Shown in pieces: positions 17,822 through 29,500 of a stretch of 53,458 nucleotides of DNA. A model generated the notes under the pieces. The model made no database searches. It had not been told where the DNA came from and saw only the letters and a program-made list of their open reading frames with translations. The DNA is taken from the NCBI GenBank assembly GCA_017625255.1, contig JAGALK010000014.1, positions 1 to 53,458 on the forward strand, read 5' to 3'. This DNA is from Lachnospiraceae bacterium (lineage in GTDB: Bacteria > Bacillota > Clostridia > Lachnospirales > Lachnospiraceae). A program made the position numbers and the translations under genes. Numbering within the stretch: the stretch's first letter is position 1; the number at the start of each line of letters is the position of its first letter.

Positions 17822-20800
17822 ATGGAAGTAAAGAAAAGAAAAACAGGATTTGTCCGGTTTTCAAAACGATTTTTGGCATCACTTTTAGTAATTATGCTGA
17901 TTGGACAAATGGAAAGTGGCTCTATGCTGATTAATGGTATACAGTCATTGTTAAATCTGGTGGAAGAGGTACAGGGGGCGTACTATGGAGAAAATGCCCG
18001 CAGTTACATGGTAAATGCCACAAACCATCCAAACCTGATGCAGGAATCTGGGAATATGATTATGGATGATTTCTTTGATATTTGGGCAGACAAACATGGT
18101 GGAAACACATACATTGGTGTAGCCGGATATTGTATGGTAGACCCTAACATGAATTACCAGAAGATTGGTGAGAGGGCATCTGAATTTATTGATAAAATTA
18201 AAGTCATGAATGAAGAATTTGACAAGGAGTATGAAGGGGATGCAGGAGGTGGAATTGAGTATTCGCCAAAAGCCGCTAACTCCGATGGCTATGGAAATGT
18301 GAATTTTTTTACCAGTGGCAGCGGTAGTGCGGGAGATGCGTACACGGTATATGATGATGCAGCCATTCCGGCGAAGCTGACGGTGAATTCCAGTGTAGAT
18401 GGATATGCTTCTTCCTATATTCGTAAGATGGATGTCACCAGCCGGGTAAATCAGGGCGGACGGTTGAATTATAAGTTTACCATGAGGGTGCTTAGTACGG
18501 ATGGAAGTTATGTGAACATTACTTTGTCCAATAATGGAAAAGTATTAGCACAGAAAATGGCAAGTCGTGGCAGCAGTGTAAATATGACAGGATCTGTGGA
18601 TGCAAAGAGTCTGGCAGCAGAAAATGGAAGATATTATATTGAAGTAAAAATTGAAAGTGCCCGCTGGGGAGCGACCATGAGTAATCTGGGATTTTATATG
18701 AGTGGAACCCAGGAGACAAAATTTGTAAATATGTATCTTACAGCTAAGCCGATTCCGGCAGGATTACGAGGCGAATATGAAGCGAATACAGGTGCAGATC
18801 CTGCGGACAAGGCACACTATACTATAGAAGATGAGATGTATGTGGTATTGCAGTTTACAGATAGTGTATCCTTGCGTATGCGAAGTTTCTTAGATACACA
18901 GCATCGTAAAGATATATGTTACAATATGTCACAGTATTTTTATAAGGCATATCCAAGACTTGCGTTGGCAGTGACGGATGCGAATGGTGTGGAGCAAAAT
19001 AAGAATCAGGCAATGTATGCAGACTATTTTGGTGTAATGGATGGCTTTGATGCCAATGGAAATATTGTAGCAAATAACAGTCTGATATTTAAATTGGATA
19101 TATCCGGCTGGGAGAATAAAGACTGGTGTATTGCCGGTCTGGCAGATAATCTTAATAAAAATCGTCGTTCTGGAAATATGGACTGGATTTATAAAAATCC
19201 TGGACATATGAATGGGCAGGCACAAACCTTAAGAGATTACTGGACTCGTTGGAAAGAAAAATCAGGAGATGACCGTTTTAGAGGAGCTATCTTAGACAGT
19301 AATAAGAAGGAGATTGCTGTTGTGGAACGAGCAGCATTAAACAATGTAACGGTTTTGAATAAGAAAGGGGAAGAAGAGGAAGCACTACCGATTTATCATG
19401 GTTCTATACCGTCCATTAAGGAAGTAGTGATTACACCTAAGAATGGCAATGAGTATGCCAAAAAGGGAGATTGGGTAGATATAAAGGTAGTTTTCAGTGC
19501 TTTGTTGGATGAAAGTCTTCCGACACCGACCTTCTATTTAAATGACTATTCTCCGGATACAACTGCTATGCCGGGAGATGAAGACTGGGATGGAACAGTG
19601 GTTTCGAATGGTGTTTATGGAGATACCAGAATGGTACCTCTTATGGCACATTGGAAGATAGACGAGGACTCTACGGAGAATATTTGGTATACCGATTCAG
19701 CGGTTATGCCGGATAATCACACAGGTGCGGCAACCTTTGAAATTACAGGAAATAATACAGTAGAAGGAAGTACGACCTACTATCGTGTAGTGGATGAAAC
19801 AACCGTTGCCATGCAAAAGGGTGATATATTTGATCCAACGGGGTGGAGTGTATATACAGAGCCGGTATGGCTGACGGGACTTCCGACTGTAATCAAACAG
19901 GTGAAGCAAGAGGGGAATTCCATAGAATATATCAGATTGGTAGACGGCGGATTTGTAGAGATCTGTGAAGTTGTACCGCAATTAGTAGATAAAGAAAATG
20001 GCGAAGAGCCAACAGAGCAGTTGGTGGTACATAAATTTGGAACCTCCGATGAAATTGATACATCTGCGGATAGTGAAGTGGCTTTAGAGCAGGAAAATAC
20101 GGCTCCGGGAACCGTAATTTCCTATTCTGTGCAGCTGACAGGCTCAACGGATGTGAACCAATTGTATTTGCTTGAAGAGAAGGACTCTTATACATATGAA
20201 TATGAACCAATAAATTACTGGTATAGTAATTATGCAACACAATTAAAGATAGATGGTGAAGTAAGAAATGTTTATGGAAAAAAATTGGCAACTCCTAATT
20301 TTGGAATTTATGATTCGGAAGGAAAATTTTTGTCAATAGGACGGCAGTATTCTTATGTAGAGACAGAAAACTATGCACCACGCATAAGTAATACCCAATT
20401 AAGTTATGCGGGATATTCTAAGCAATCTGATTTAGAGGATGCGAGGGCATTTAAGATTTCAGATTATGTTAGTGTATGGGATCCGATAATTTTTAACGCC
20501 TTAAAGGAGCTTACCGGACAATATGTGGGATTTCAGAATGGTGTAAAAGAATATAGAGTAGATGCAGGTCCCGTAAATGCAAATATCAAGTTAGATGTAG
20601 ATGGCACAGTAGTTGAGTTGGCGAAAGGCGATAAAAAGACAGTTCGAAAGTATGTGGATACCTCGACGAAATATACAGACTATATATATGTGTCTTCGAC
20701 ATTATTGCCGGATGAAAGCGGAAACTATAACAGAGTTACAATTCCGCTTACTTTAACCGTGTATGATTATTCCGGAAATACTGCGGTATATAGTTTTGAA

Positions 20801-23800
20801 CAGACAGTGGGACTGCCGTATGCAGAGTTTGAAACCTATGGTGATTTCAGTTGCGAGCCTGTGACTATGACCTATTCCAATGAGGAATATTTAGAAGAAG
20901 ATGGGCGTTTTGTTAGCTATCCGGATGTGGAAGAGGCAACCGATGACTTTGAGGCAGAATATTTTCAGATGGCGATTTTGCCACAGGGAGAAGAACCGGA
21001 TGAGAATACCAAATGGTATAGCTTAGCGGATGGCGATGAGCAGAATATCACAATCGAAGATGATAACGGCAATCCGGTAACGGCACGATTCTGGAATGCC
21101 GGTAATAATCCGGTATTATGGGTAGACACACCGGTGCGTGGGGCGGTTATAAATAAAACCATTTACTGGACCTATAAGACACCGAAGAGTTTTTACCAGT
21201 ATACAGCCTATGATGAGGAAGGAAAGCCATATCCGTCCAGATATAAAACAGTGGAACTTTCCTACGACTCCAGTGATGTTCCTGAGCTGATTGATCTGAG
21301 TAAGACCACCACTTACAGGGAAACAGTTGTGGAGAAACCGCAGAATCCGGCGGATGGAGTTTCAATTAAACTAGCCGATGGAGAACTTGTCGATGGTAAG
21401 CTAAAGAGAAAAAATTTCTATCGCTTTAATATCCAGACGGATGAATATACCAAGGTGGATTACATCTTTAGAACCGGATGGGGCGGCGAAACTGTAACAG
21501 GAACGATTGAACCAAATACCACCACCACATTAGATACCAGAGATTTGGGAATTAAATATAATGCAGAAAATATTTTTAATGGTTCTGCGTGGCTGGCAGA
21601 TTATACAGTGGATTTCATACCAAGAGTAATTGAAAGACATACGACTACAGAATATACCCATGAGTATTCTGAAGAAGGAGAATTGTTAAATAGTACTTCA
21701 GAAATAATTTCTGTGGTGGAAAAAGAAGGCGAATTTGTTAATTCCCAGGCGAAATATTATCGTCTGAAGATGTTAGATGAGGAATTTGTTCGTCGTTCGG
21801 AAGCATACTATGATTTCCATTCTTATGATTCTAATGCCACCAGCAATCGTCTCTTCTTAGAGGTGGATTTAGATTATAACAGTTTGAATGGATATAGTGA
21901 TTACCTAAATTACATGAGCAGGGATATGGCATATACCAGCACTTTATTTGATAATACCACGATGGTATTAGGGGAAGAGGTTTCTGAATATTTGCAGCCA
22001 GAAACGGATATTGATTTTGCCAATTCCTATATCTATATCTATCCTGTCAAGGCGACTGAAATGGGAAATACAGTGGATTATGTAAAGGACGGAGACTGTG
22101 TCAGAAAAATTCCGTTGCCGGCAAACTTCAGGGAAATTACATATAATGCGGCTCCTGAAGGATATGTGCCAAATCTTAAGACGGTATTAGGATTTGAGGC
22201 AGATTTAAATGCCTATGTAACAGAATATGTAACCGATGATAATGGCGAATTTATGCTGGATGAGAATGGCAACAAGATAGAGCAGTTAGGTATGCCGGTA
22301 GAAGGCACCTATGGAGCTTTTGTGGAAATTGCTACTTATTTAGAGGATGAAGATGGGAATCCGATTGTGATATCCAGTAATCATTATGATGTGGATTACA
22401 ATACCGGTGAAGAGGTAATCTCTCAGATTGATATACCGGAAGTGGTCTTTACCTATGACTATACAGCACCGGAAGGCAGCTTGTATTTTAAAGAGGAAGT
22501 ACTCGACTATATCAAAGGTCTTGAAGATTTAGAGGAATGTAAGGAAACCTTTGAGGGATATGAGGCTGTAACCTATAATTTAACCATGGAAAAGGAAAAT
22601 GGAGAAACCTATTATTCTGATCAGATGTTAATGGATAATGTAAACAGCAAGGAATTTGCTGTTGTAAAACCGGGCGATTCCATAGAGTTATATGTAGCAA
22701 ATCCGACATTAGAACTGGGTGGATTTAAGTTTACAGAAGGAAATACGACTTATGATTGGAGTTATTATGCAGAATCCGGTGATGCCTATAATGCGAATGA
22801 GTATTGTAAGATTTCTTATGCGTTTGTGCCGATGGATTCCTTCGATGTATATGGCAATATGCTGCCGGATGTTATGGAAAGTATAGAGTGGCAGCACGAT
22901 ATGGATGAGTATGATAGATATTATAACAAGAGTATGAATATCACAGTTCCGGAAGATATGAAAGAAAGCTGCTATGTTCTGGTTAAGTTTGAAGATTCAA
23001 CCGGTAATGAAACGGCTATATTTAAGAAACGAATTATTCCGGATATAACCGGGCCAAATGCAGTCATGTATCAGTATGAAGAAGATGGCACCAGTTATGT
23101 ACAGCTCATTCAGATTTTCGATGATTACAGTAAAGAAAATGAGATTTATGTAACTAGTGACAATGGAATCACCTATTCCTATGGTGCATATGCTGCCTCT
23201 GCATTTAAGGCGACTGTTACAGGTGAGGAAGAGTATACAGTTACATTAAGTGATAAGTGTGGAAATGAGACTACGGTTTTCTTAAGCGAAAATGGGCTAA
23301 AATTGACAGCGCCGATAGTCACAAATCTGACGGAGGATGAAGCTGTAAAAGGAACTATGTTATATGCTGCTTCTGAGGAGGATATGTTAGCAGACAGAGA
23401 AGCATTAGCAGCATCCGCTGAATTACAGGAGTTAATCTATGATACAGAGAGTGCAAAAGGAAATGGATATATTTCATTTGCTGTATTACCGGGTACCGGT
23501 GAAGCGGTTCAGGTAGATTATGCATGGAATTCGGACAGCTTTAAAAGCCTTAACAATTTGCAGGGAGACACCGATTTTGGTTATATGTGGAAGGATGCCA
23601 CGGTAGATGAAAAACTGACAGCATCTGGCATGGTAAATCTTGTGGTATCAGACGAACCGGATGTTTCCGGTGCCTATGCAGTAGAAGGTCAGATTGTATT
23701 GCCAAAGGATGCAGAAGCGAAAAACTATGTATTGACCATTCGATTCCGTAATGAAGCCGGACTTTACAGTTACTATACGCTTGGCTATGCAGTAAATGAG

Positions 23801-26491
23801 GGAGAATATGTAACGGCAGAGATAGAAGAAAATGATAACTATACAAATAAGGTCAGAGTAAACTTCAGTGAACCGGTAAAAGTGGTTACACCTGTTTATA
23901 ACAGCAATGCAAAGGAATACAAAACTTATGCAGATATGTATTTTGATGCGAATGGTAACTATGAGATTAAGGTAAAGGATTTGCAAGGTGTAGAGCAGAC
24001 CATACCAGTATCTTATTATGGAAAGCCGGAGTTTGCACCGGATATACATATGACTTTAGATACCGATGGTGTGTATGTGGATTTGGATATGGGATATACG
24101 AGAGGATATGCCATGACCTTTGCTAAGACAGAGGGTGATGCCTATAGTATTATGCCAAGTGAAGAAGAAGGCAGAATAGTTACATATGGAGAAACTACTG
24201 CATACCAGTATGCATTGGCTATGGTTACTGACAATACTGAATTTACAATAGGACTGTTAGCAGAGGATGGAGTTACTACAGAGACCTATACTTATGTGGT
24301 AGATAGTTTTATTGAAAATGAAGAAGTATATGAAGTGACTTATTCCAGAGATATATCCACCACGACAGAGGAAAATGCTGCCTTACCTGTAGATGCAGAG
24401 ATTTCTATTCCGGAGGGAGCAGAAATATTGTCAGCAGATGGAAATATACACACTTTCTATAAAAACGGAAGTTATACCTTTGAGGTAAAGACTTTAGAAG
24501 GTAAGATTAAGAAGGTTACAGCGGAAGTGGATTGCATTACAGAGGCAGAGTCTGATGGGGAGGATGATGTGGCACCTATGTATGATGTGGTAAAATTCAT
24601 CCGAAATCAAGGCGAGTTAATGAATATTACGGCAGAGAATTCTGCAGATGTAATGACTAATGCGACGGTACAGGTAAAGGTATATCCTTTAGATATCAAT
24701 ATGGCAACCGGAGAATTAAATCCGGTAACTATGACCGTGACATCTAAGGATGGAAATGTTACTCAGAATACAGAGGATGAGTATCTGTTGACATTTACAG
24801 ATAATGACACAGTAACCGTAACTTTAACGGATCCAAGCGGTAATAAGACAACCTTTGATATTGTAGTTGACAATATCAATAAAGAGATTCCGATAACCGG
24901 AAAGATACGATATGTACGCTATGGTTTGGAAGAAATAAGAGCGTTTATTGCACTTGAAGAGGGGATTAAGTTACGCAGTTTAGATGGCATTCAGATGGTA
25001 GAGCGAAGCGATGGTTCTATCGAGTATTATCACAGCTTTACTCAGAATGGAAGCTTTGCATTTTTATTAGAAGGTCAGAATGGAAGTACTGCAGATGTAT
25101 ACACCAAGTTTGTGGAGGTAGTGCGCGAGCCATTGGTATTAAGTGTGTCAGGAAAGACGCCGGAAGTGCCGACTTGGGGTGAAGGTCAGGTAGTAACCGT
25201 TGGTGCTAATATTGATATGGAAAGCGCATATCTGACGGATGAAGAAGGAAATACCATTAATGATATGGAAATATCCATCGGAAGCAGAATGATTTTAGCG
25301 AAGTTTACAAAGAATCGGACTGTGATTTGTCATGCAACAGCGGAAAATGGAAGTAAGGCAGAAATCACATTAACGGTAGATGACATTCCAACAGATACTA
25401 CAGCACCAAAGATTTCCTATACGATAAGCGGAGCTGTGACAGACAAACAGCGTCAGGTAACAATGACCATTACAGATATGGTAAATACTGATTTTGTAAC
25501 GGAAGATACAAATCTATCCATACATGTGGAGGGAAATATGGTGGGATACTCCGAAACAGTACCGGTTATGACGGATGAAAATGGTGTAACAACGATAACC
25601 AAGAAGGCATCCTTTACGGTAACTCAGCCGGGAACCTATTCAGTATACGCGTATGATATGAGTGATAATTTTACAAATGAAACCTTTGATGTGGAAATTG
25701 ACAATGTAAAGCCGGTACTTACAAATCTGTCAGAGGAATTTACAGAGACAGCCAGCACAGCAGAATTAAAATTCACTATCAGTAATGAAGCCGGTACAAT
25801 TACCTGTGCAGGAAAAACTTATAAGATATCCAATGCAGGAGAAGAAGTGGTGATTACAGTCAGAAAGAATGGAATGTATTCTGTTGTGGCTGCCGATTTA
25901 GCAGGAAATGTAAGTGAACAGCAGATAACGATTAGTCATTTGGATGATACAAAGCCGGAAATTACACTGGCGGGAAACGGTATTTACAAATATAGCTACA
26001 GAACAGTTACAACACAAGAGGCTCTGACAGAAGAATTATTAAAGAATGTTACCATAACAGATAATTCCAGTGAAGAGGTTTCGGTAAAGGTGGAATACAC
26101 CATGGATGTAGACTTTACGAAGAATGGAAAATATGTAGCTATTGTAACGGCAACAGATGCATATGGTAATTCTGCTTCCGAATATATTCAGTTCTCTATG
26201 CTGTATAACGAGGTTACCAGACATAAAGAATTAGAAGAGTTTGGAGTAAATGGAGAAGTTTTAGTAGAAGATGGAATTATTACCACAGACACTACCAAGC
26301 TGGAATTCCAGAAAATACCGGAAGGTGCAGTAGTAACCTATGCACAGGGCAGAAACACTGGTGCACAGATGAAATACAGAGGTACTGTACTGGATGGAAA
26401 TACTGTGACAGTAGATGAAAAAGGAATGTATACAATTATGGTGAAACTTGCAGATTATACAGTTCATGTATATTATGTAGCAATCAACTAA
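17822..26491 (+). CDS. Giant secreted/surface protein 1 (2,889 aa)
   Basis: An exported protein of unknown function. The N terminus has a basic stretch, then a hydrophobic segment (about residues 17-28), consistent with a signal peptide or membrane anchor. The body is acidic, Asp/Glu/Asn/Thr/Tyr-rich and almost entirely beta, in keeping with many Ig-like or Ca-binding modules: repeated themes such as VYDYSGNTAVY, VTLSDKCGNETTVF, VTLTDPSGNKTTF and VAADLAGNVSEQ are strand-turn signatures. DTTAPKI and DDTKPEI mark domain boundaries late in the protein. There is no LPXTG, SLH or choline-binding repeat. The first possible codon is TTG 17816, but AGGAG at 17810-17814 fits ATG 17822 better. Lies between the LAL regulator and giant 2, 12 bp before the latter. 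Adhesin or matrix role is inference. Confidence 0.8.
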   Translation: MEVKKRKTGFVRFSKRFLASLLVIMLIGQMESGSMLINGIQSLLNLVEEVQGAYYGENARSYMVNATNHPNLMQESGNMIMDDFFDIWADKHGGNTYIGVAGYCMVDPNMNYQKIGERASEFIDKIKVMNEEFDKEYEGDAGGGIEYSPKAANSDGYGNVNFFTSGSGSAGDAYTVYDDAAIPAKLTVNSSVDGYASSYIRKMDVTSRVNQGGRLNYKFTMRVLSTDGSYVNITLSNNGKVLAQKMASRGSSVNMTGSVDAKSLAAENGRYYIEVKIESARWGATMSNLGFYMSGTQETKFVNMYLTAKPIPAGLRGEYEANTGADPADKAHYTIEDEMYVVLQFTDSVSLRMRSFLDTQHRKDICYNMSQYFYKAYPRLALAVTDANGVEQNKNQAMYADYFGVMDGFDANGNIVANNSLIFKLDISGWENKDWCIAGLADNLNKNRRSGNMDWIYKNPGHMNGQAQTLRDYWTRWKEKSGDDRFRGAILDSNKKEIAVVERAALNNVTVLNKKGEEEEALPIYHGSIPSIKEVVITPKNGNEYAKKGDWVDIKVVFSALLDESLPTPTFYLNDYSPDTTAMPGDEDWDGTVVSNGVYGDTRMVPLMAHWKIDEDSTENIWYTDSAVMPDNHTGAATFEITGNNTVEGSTTYYRVVDETTVAMQKGDIFDPTGWSVYTEPVWLTGLPTVIKQVKQEGNSIEYIRLVDGGFVEICEVVPQLVDKENGEEPTEQLVVHKFGTSDEIDTSADSEVALEQENTAPGTVISYSVQLTGSTDVNQLYLLEEKDSYTYEYEPINYWYSNYATQLKIDGEVRNVYGKKLATPNFGIYDSEGKFLSIGRQYSYVETENYAPRISNTQLSYAGYSKQSDLEDARAFKISDYVSVWDPIIFNALKELTGQYVGFQNGVKEYRVDAGPVNANIKLDVDGTVVELAKGDKKTVRKYVDTSTKYTDYIYVSSTLLPDESGNYNRVTIPLTLTVYDYSGNTAVYSFEQTVGLPYAEFETYGDFSCEPVTMTYSNEEYLEEDGRFVSYPDVEEATDDFEAEYFQMAILPQGEEPDENTKWYSLADGDEQNITIEDDNGNPVTARFWNAGNNPVLWVDTPVRGAVINKTIYWTYKTPKSFYQYTAYDEEGKPYPSRYKTVELSYDSSDVPELIDLSKTTTYRETVVEKPQNPADGVSIKLADGELVDGKLKRKNFYRFNIQTDEYTKVDYIFRTGWGGETVTGTIEPNTTTTLDTRDLGIKYNAENIFNGSAWLADYTVDFIPRVIERHTTTEYTHEYSEEGELLNSTSEIISVVEKEGEFVNSQAKYYRLKMLDEEFVRRSEAYYDFHSYDSNATSNRLFLEVDLDYNSLNGYSDYLNYMSRDMAYTSTLFDNTTMVLGEEVSEYLQPETDIDFANSYIYIYPVKATEMGNTVDYVKDGDCVRKIPLPANFREITYNAAPEGYVPNLKTVLGFEADLNAYVTEYVTDDNGEFMLDENGNKIEQLGMPVEGTYGAFVEIATYLEDEDGNPIVISSNHYDVDYNTGEEVISQIDIPEVVFTYDYTAPEGSLYFKEEVLDYIKGLEDLEECKETFEGYEAVTYNLTMEKENGETYYSDQMLMDNVNSKEFAVVKPGDSIELYVANPTLELGGFKFTEGNTTYDWSYYAESGDAYNANEYCKISYAFVPMDSFDVYGNMLPDVMESIEWQHDMDEYDRYYNKSMNITVPEDMKESCYVLVKFEDSTGNETAIFKKRIIPDITGPNAVMYQYEEDGTSYVQLIQIFDDYSKENEIYVTSDNGITYSYGAYAASAFKATVTGEEEYTVTLSDKCGNETTVFLSENGLKLTAPIVTNLTEDEAVKGTMLYAASEEDMLADREALAASAELQELIYDTESAKGNGYISFAVLPGTGEAVQVDYAWNSDSFKSLNNLQGDTDFGYMWKDATVDEKLTASGMVNLVVSDEPDVSGAYAVEGQIVLPKDAEAKNYVLTIRFRNEAGLYSYYTLGYAVNEGEYVTAEIEENDNYTNKVRVNFSEPVKVVTPVYNSNAKEYKTYADMYFDANGNYEIKVKDLQGVEQTIPVSYYGKPEFAPDIHMTLDTDGVYVDLDMGYTRGYAMTFAKTEGDAYSIMPSEEEGRIVTYGETTAYQYALAMVTDNTEFTIGLLAEDGVTTETYTYVVDSFIENEEVYEVTYSRDISTTTEENAALPVDAEISIPEGAEILSADGNIHTFYKNGSYTFEVKTLEGKIKKVTAEVDCITEAESDGEDDVAPMYDVVKFIRNQGELMNITAENSADVMTNATVQVKVYPLDINMATGELNPVTMTVTSKDGNVTQNTEDEYLLTFTDNDTVTVTLTDPSGNKTTFDIVVDNINKEIPITGKIRYVRYGLEEIRAFIALEEGIKLRSLDGIQMVERSDGSIEYYHSFTQNGSFAFLLEGQNGSTADVYTKFVEVVREPLVLSVSGKTPEVPTWGEGQVVTVGANIDMESAYLTDEEGNTINDMEISIGSRMILAKFTKNRTVICHATAENGSKAEITLTVDDIPTDTTAPKISYTISGAVTDKQRQVTMTITDMVNTDFVTEDTNLSIHVEGNMVGYSETVPVMTDENGVTTITKKASFTVTQPGTYSVYAYDMSDNFTNETFDVEIDNVKPVLTNLSEEFTETASTAELKFTISNEAGTITCAGKTYKISNAGEEVVITVRKNGMYSVVAADLAGNVSEQQITISHLDDTKPEITLAGNGIYKYSYRTVTTQEALTEELLKNVTITDNSSEEVSVKVEYTMDVDFTKNGKYVAIVTATDAYGNSASEYIQFSMLYNEVTRHKELEEFGVNGEVLVEDGIITTDTTKLEFQKIPEGAVVTYAQGRNTGAQMKYRGTVLDGNTVTVDEKGMYTIMVKLADYTVHVYYVAIN

Positions 26492-26503
26492 GGAGGGACG
26501 ACT

Positions 26504-29500
26504 ATGAAGCAGATAATGAAAAGAATATTAGCGGGTCTGTTGATTGTCATCTTTCTGACAGGCTCCATGAGTAATTCTATGGTGGAAGTATTAGCTGCTA
26601 CCATCAGTAGTCTGGAGACAGAGGACGCAGTAACACTGAAAAATGAATATGTAGAAGTATCTGTGAACAAGAAAAATGCAGGATATGTTATTAAAACCAT
26701 AGAAGGAGATATCCTGACAAAAACAGATAACAACAAGCAGTTGAACTATCGTGGCGGCGAGGGAGATACCTCCTTCGTCACCTTAAGAATCAACGGCAAG
26801 AATTATATCTATGGTAATACTAGAAATGGTGGAAAATTCATAACAAAACCATATGTGGATGCAGACAAAATCATATCCACATGGACGCAGGATGACATTA
26901 CAGTAACCCAGACACTGACCATGCTTACGGATTCTCAGGATGAAAAGCTTGGTGCTGTTAAAATTGAGTATACAGTCTGGAATACCAATGATGCTTCTGC
27001 CGGAGAAGAAGGCGCTGTGAATGTGGGAGCCAGACTGGTATTAGATACCCAGTTAGGAGCACAGGATTATGCAGTGTATGAAATGGCGCCAAATGATGTG
27101 AATGGTACTTATATTCAGTACACCAGAGAAACAGCATTTGCGCAGAATGATATTGCGGCACATTTCCGTTCTCTGGATAACAATTATCAGCCAAGATTGG
27201 TGGCATATGGATATCCGGATGATTCCGGAATCAAGCCGGACAAGCTGGTATTCGGACACTGGTATAACATGGCAGAGAACTTGTGGGATTATGAAATTCT
27301 TGGAGACAGCTTTGTGGATACCGATGCTGCAAGATATAAGACAGCGGACAGCGCGATAGCTATGTACTGGAATGAGTCTTCTCTTGGTGCTGATGAGAAG
27401 CGTACCTACAGCTATTATTATGGTATTCAGAGTAATGAGGATGTAGGTGAAAATGATACGGTCAAACTATCTGTCAGCATGGATAAAGATTATCTGACAT
27501 TAAATGAAGAAAAGACCGGCTATGTGGATGATGAAATTCATTTGCAGGTTATGGTTTCAAATACCATGCCAAACTCCAAAACCCGTGCAAAGATGGCAGT
27601 AAAATTGGCAATTGATACGGATTATCTTACGGTTTTATCGGCAGAAGCAGGAGCCAGCGATCAGGTGGATGTAGGAAAAGATATTATTTTCCTTACCAAT
27701 CTTAAATTAGGACAGACCAGAATTATTAACTGGACTTTAAAGGTTAAGAATCCACCGGAGACCATTCGGTACTTAAAATATATCGTAAAAGCATACACCT
27801 TTACAGAAGTGACAGAGGAAGAAGCAGGAAATACCCTGTTAGACAGCAATGTAGTAGATACTGTAAAGCGTAATATTTTAGCACCGGGTATTTCAGGAGA
27901 AAAACCTTCTATCAGTATTTTGGCAGGTATGCCGGATGAGTTGTATTACAATGGCAAGAGAACCTTTGTAGTTCGTGGAGAAGGCTTTGAGATATTAGCT
28001 TCGGATAAGACAGAATGGCAGCTTAAAATGACGGATTTACAGACCTCTGCAGAAAGCTTTATAGACTCTTCCAATATCCAGTTTAATGCGGATGGAACCT
28101 CTATGCTGGTGACCTTTACAGAACAGATGGCAGAGGGAGAATATCAGCTTACGATTTTACCGGGAACAAATCTTACGGATGAACAGGTAGGACTTCCGGA
28201 GAGTATCACCAGTGATGAGATGCGATTCTTTATGAGTTCCGATGAGGATTTAATTAATCCGCCGGTTGGCGGTGTAGGTATTCGCAAGGAAGAAACCAAT
28301 GGAATACCAAGATATGAAATCGATGTATTTGAAACCGCGGCAGAAGCTGTAAATGCAGCCGATTATTTGCTTGTATTAACAGGAAATCTATATCAGACTG
28401 TTACAGCAGAAAATTCCAATAGCCAGTTTATTCCAATTCATGGAAGTGGTGAAGACAGCAGTATATTAATCAACCGCATTGTGAAATTTAGCGGTAAGGA
28501 AATGATTATTGACTATATGTATGAAGGTGGAGAGAGAGTCGGCGTACAGGTCAAGATGGAAGGCAATGCCGGAGTAATCGGCGGCAGCAACAATATCTGG
28601 GGAGAAGAAAGCCAGATTATATTGGAAAATGGAAAAGATTACTCCTTAGACCCAGGGGATGTAGAATCTGGATTTTATGAGCCGGTATCTATGGAAATGA
28701 CCGGAATCAGCGGTTTTATCCAGAAAGCCGGAGGTTTCATCGTAGACTTAAAATATGGTGTATTTAATAAGCGCGGAAGCTATAATACCATTTCCTTTGG
28801 TGGAAGCTTAAGTGTAGGATTTATGTCTATAGATCAGTATGATGGTGTAGATGGCGTGGATTTATTTGCGGCAGATGTACAGGATGTGCGCTACGGAGAA
28901 ACCGGAGGTAAAACAGGCTTTATCGGTGTGAAGGCTGAAACCTTTGTAGGTGTGCCACAGTTTATGTCTACCTTGCCGGCAGACTTAGAGGGCTCACTAA
29001 AGATAGATACTATTGACTATCCGTATCTGGTAAATGTAGCCGGAAAAGGAAGCTTTGCTACCTTTAAAGCTGATTTTGAATTAGAGATTATTGCTTCTAA
29101 GGAACATGGTGTTCCGGTGCCAAATGTTATTTCCTTCTCCGTAGGAGGCGTAAAGCCGGGAGCACCGATTATTCTTCCGGTAGCACCTGTAGTATATCTT
29201 CATGGTGCAGCAGGAAGGGTAGACGGATTGTATAGTCTCTTTTATCCATCTGAGACAGGTGGATGGCCGGATAGCAGCATTACATTGGCAGGTCAGTTAA
29301 GCATTTTAGATATTTTTAAAGGCTGGGTAGGTGTTTCATTAGGAACAGCCAGTGCTTCTGTTCAGGGTGAAGATATGACCATCTTAGGTGTCAGTGTATT
29401 AGACCATGTACAGGGTAAATTTATATGGTACCCTGAGATATCCTTTAGTTTGTCAGCCAAGTTAGAGGTAATGAAGGTTATTCAGGGAGAAGTGAAATGC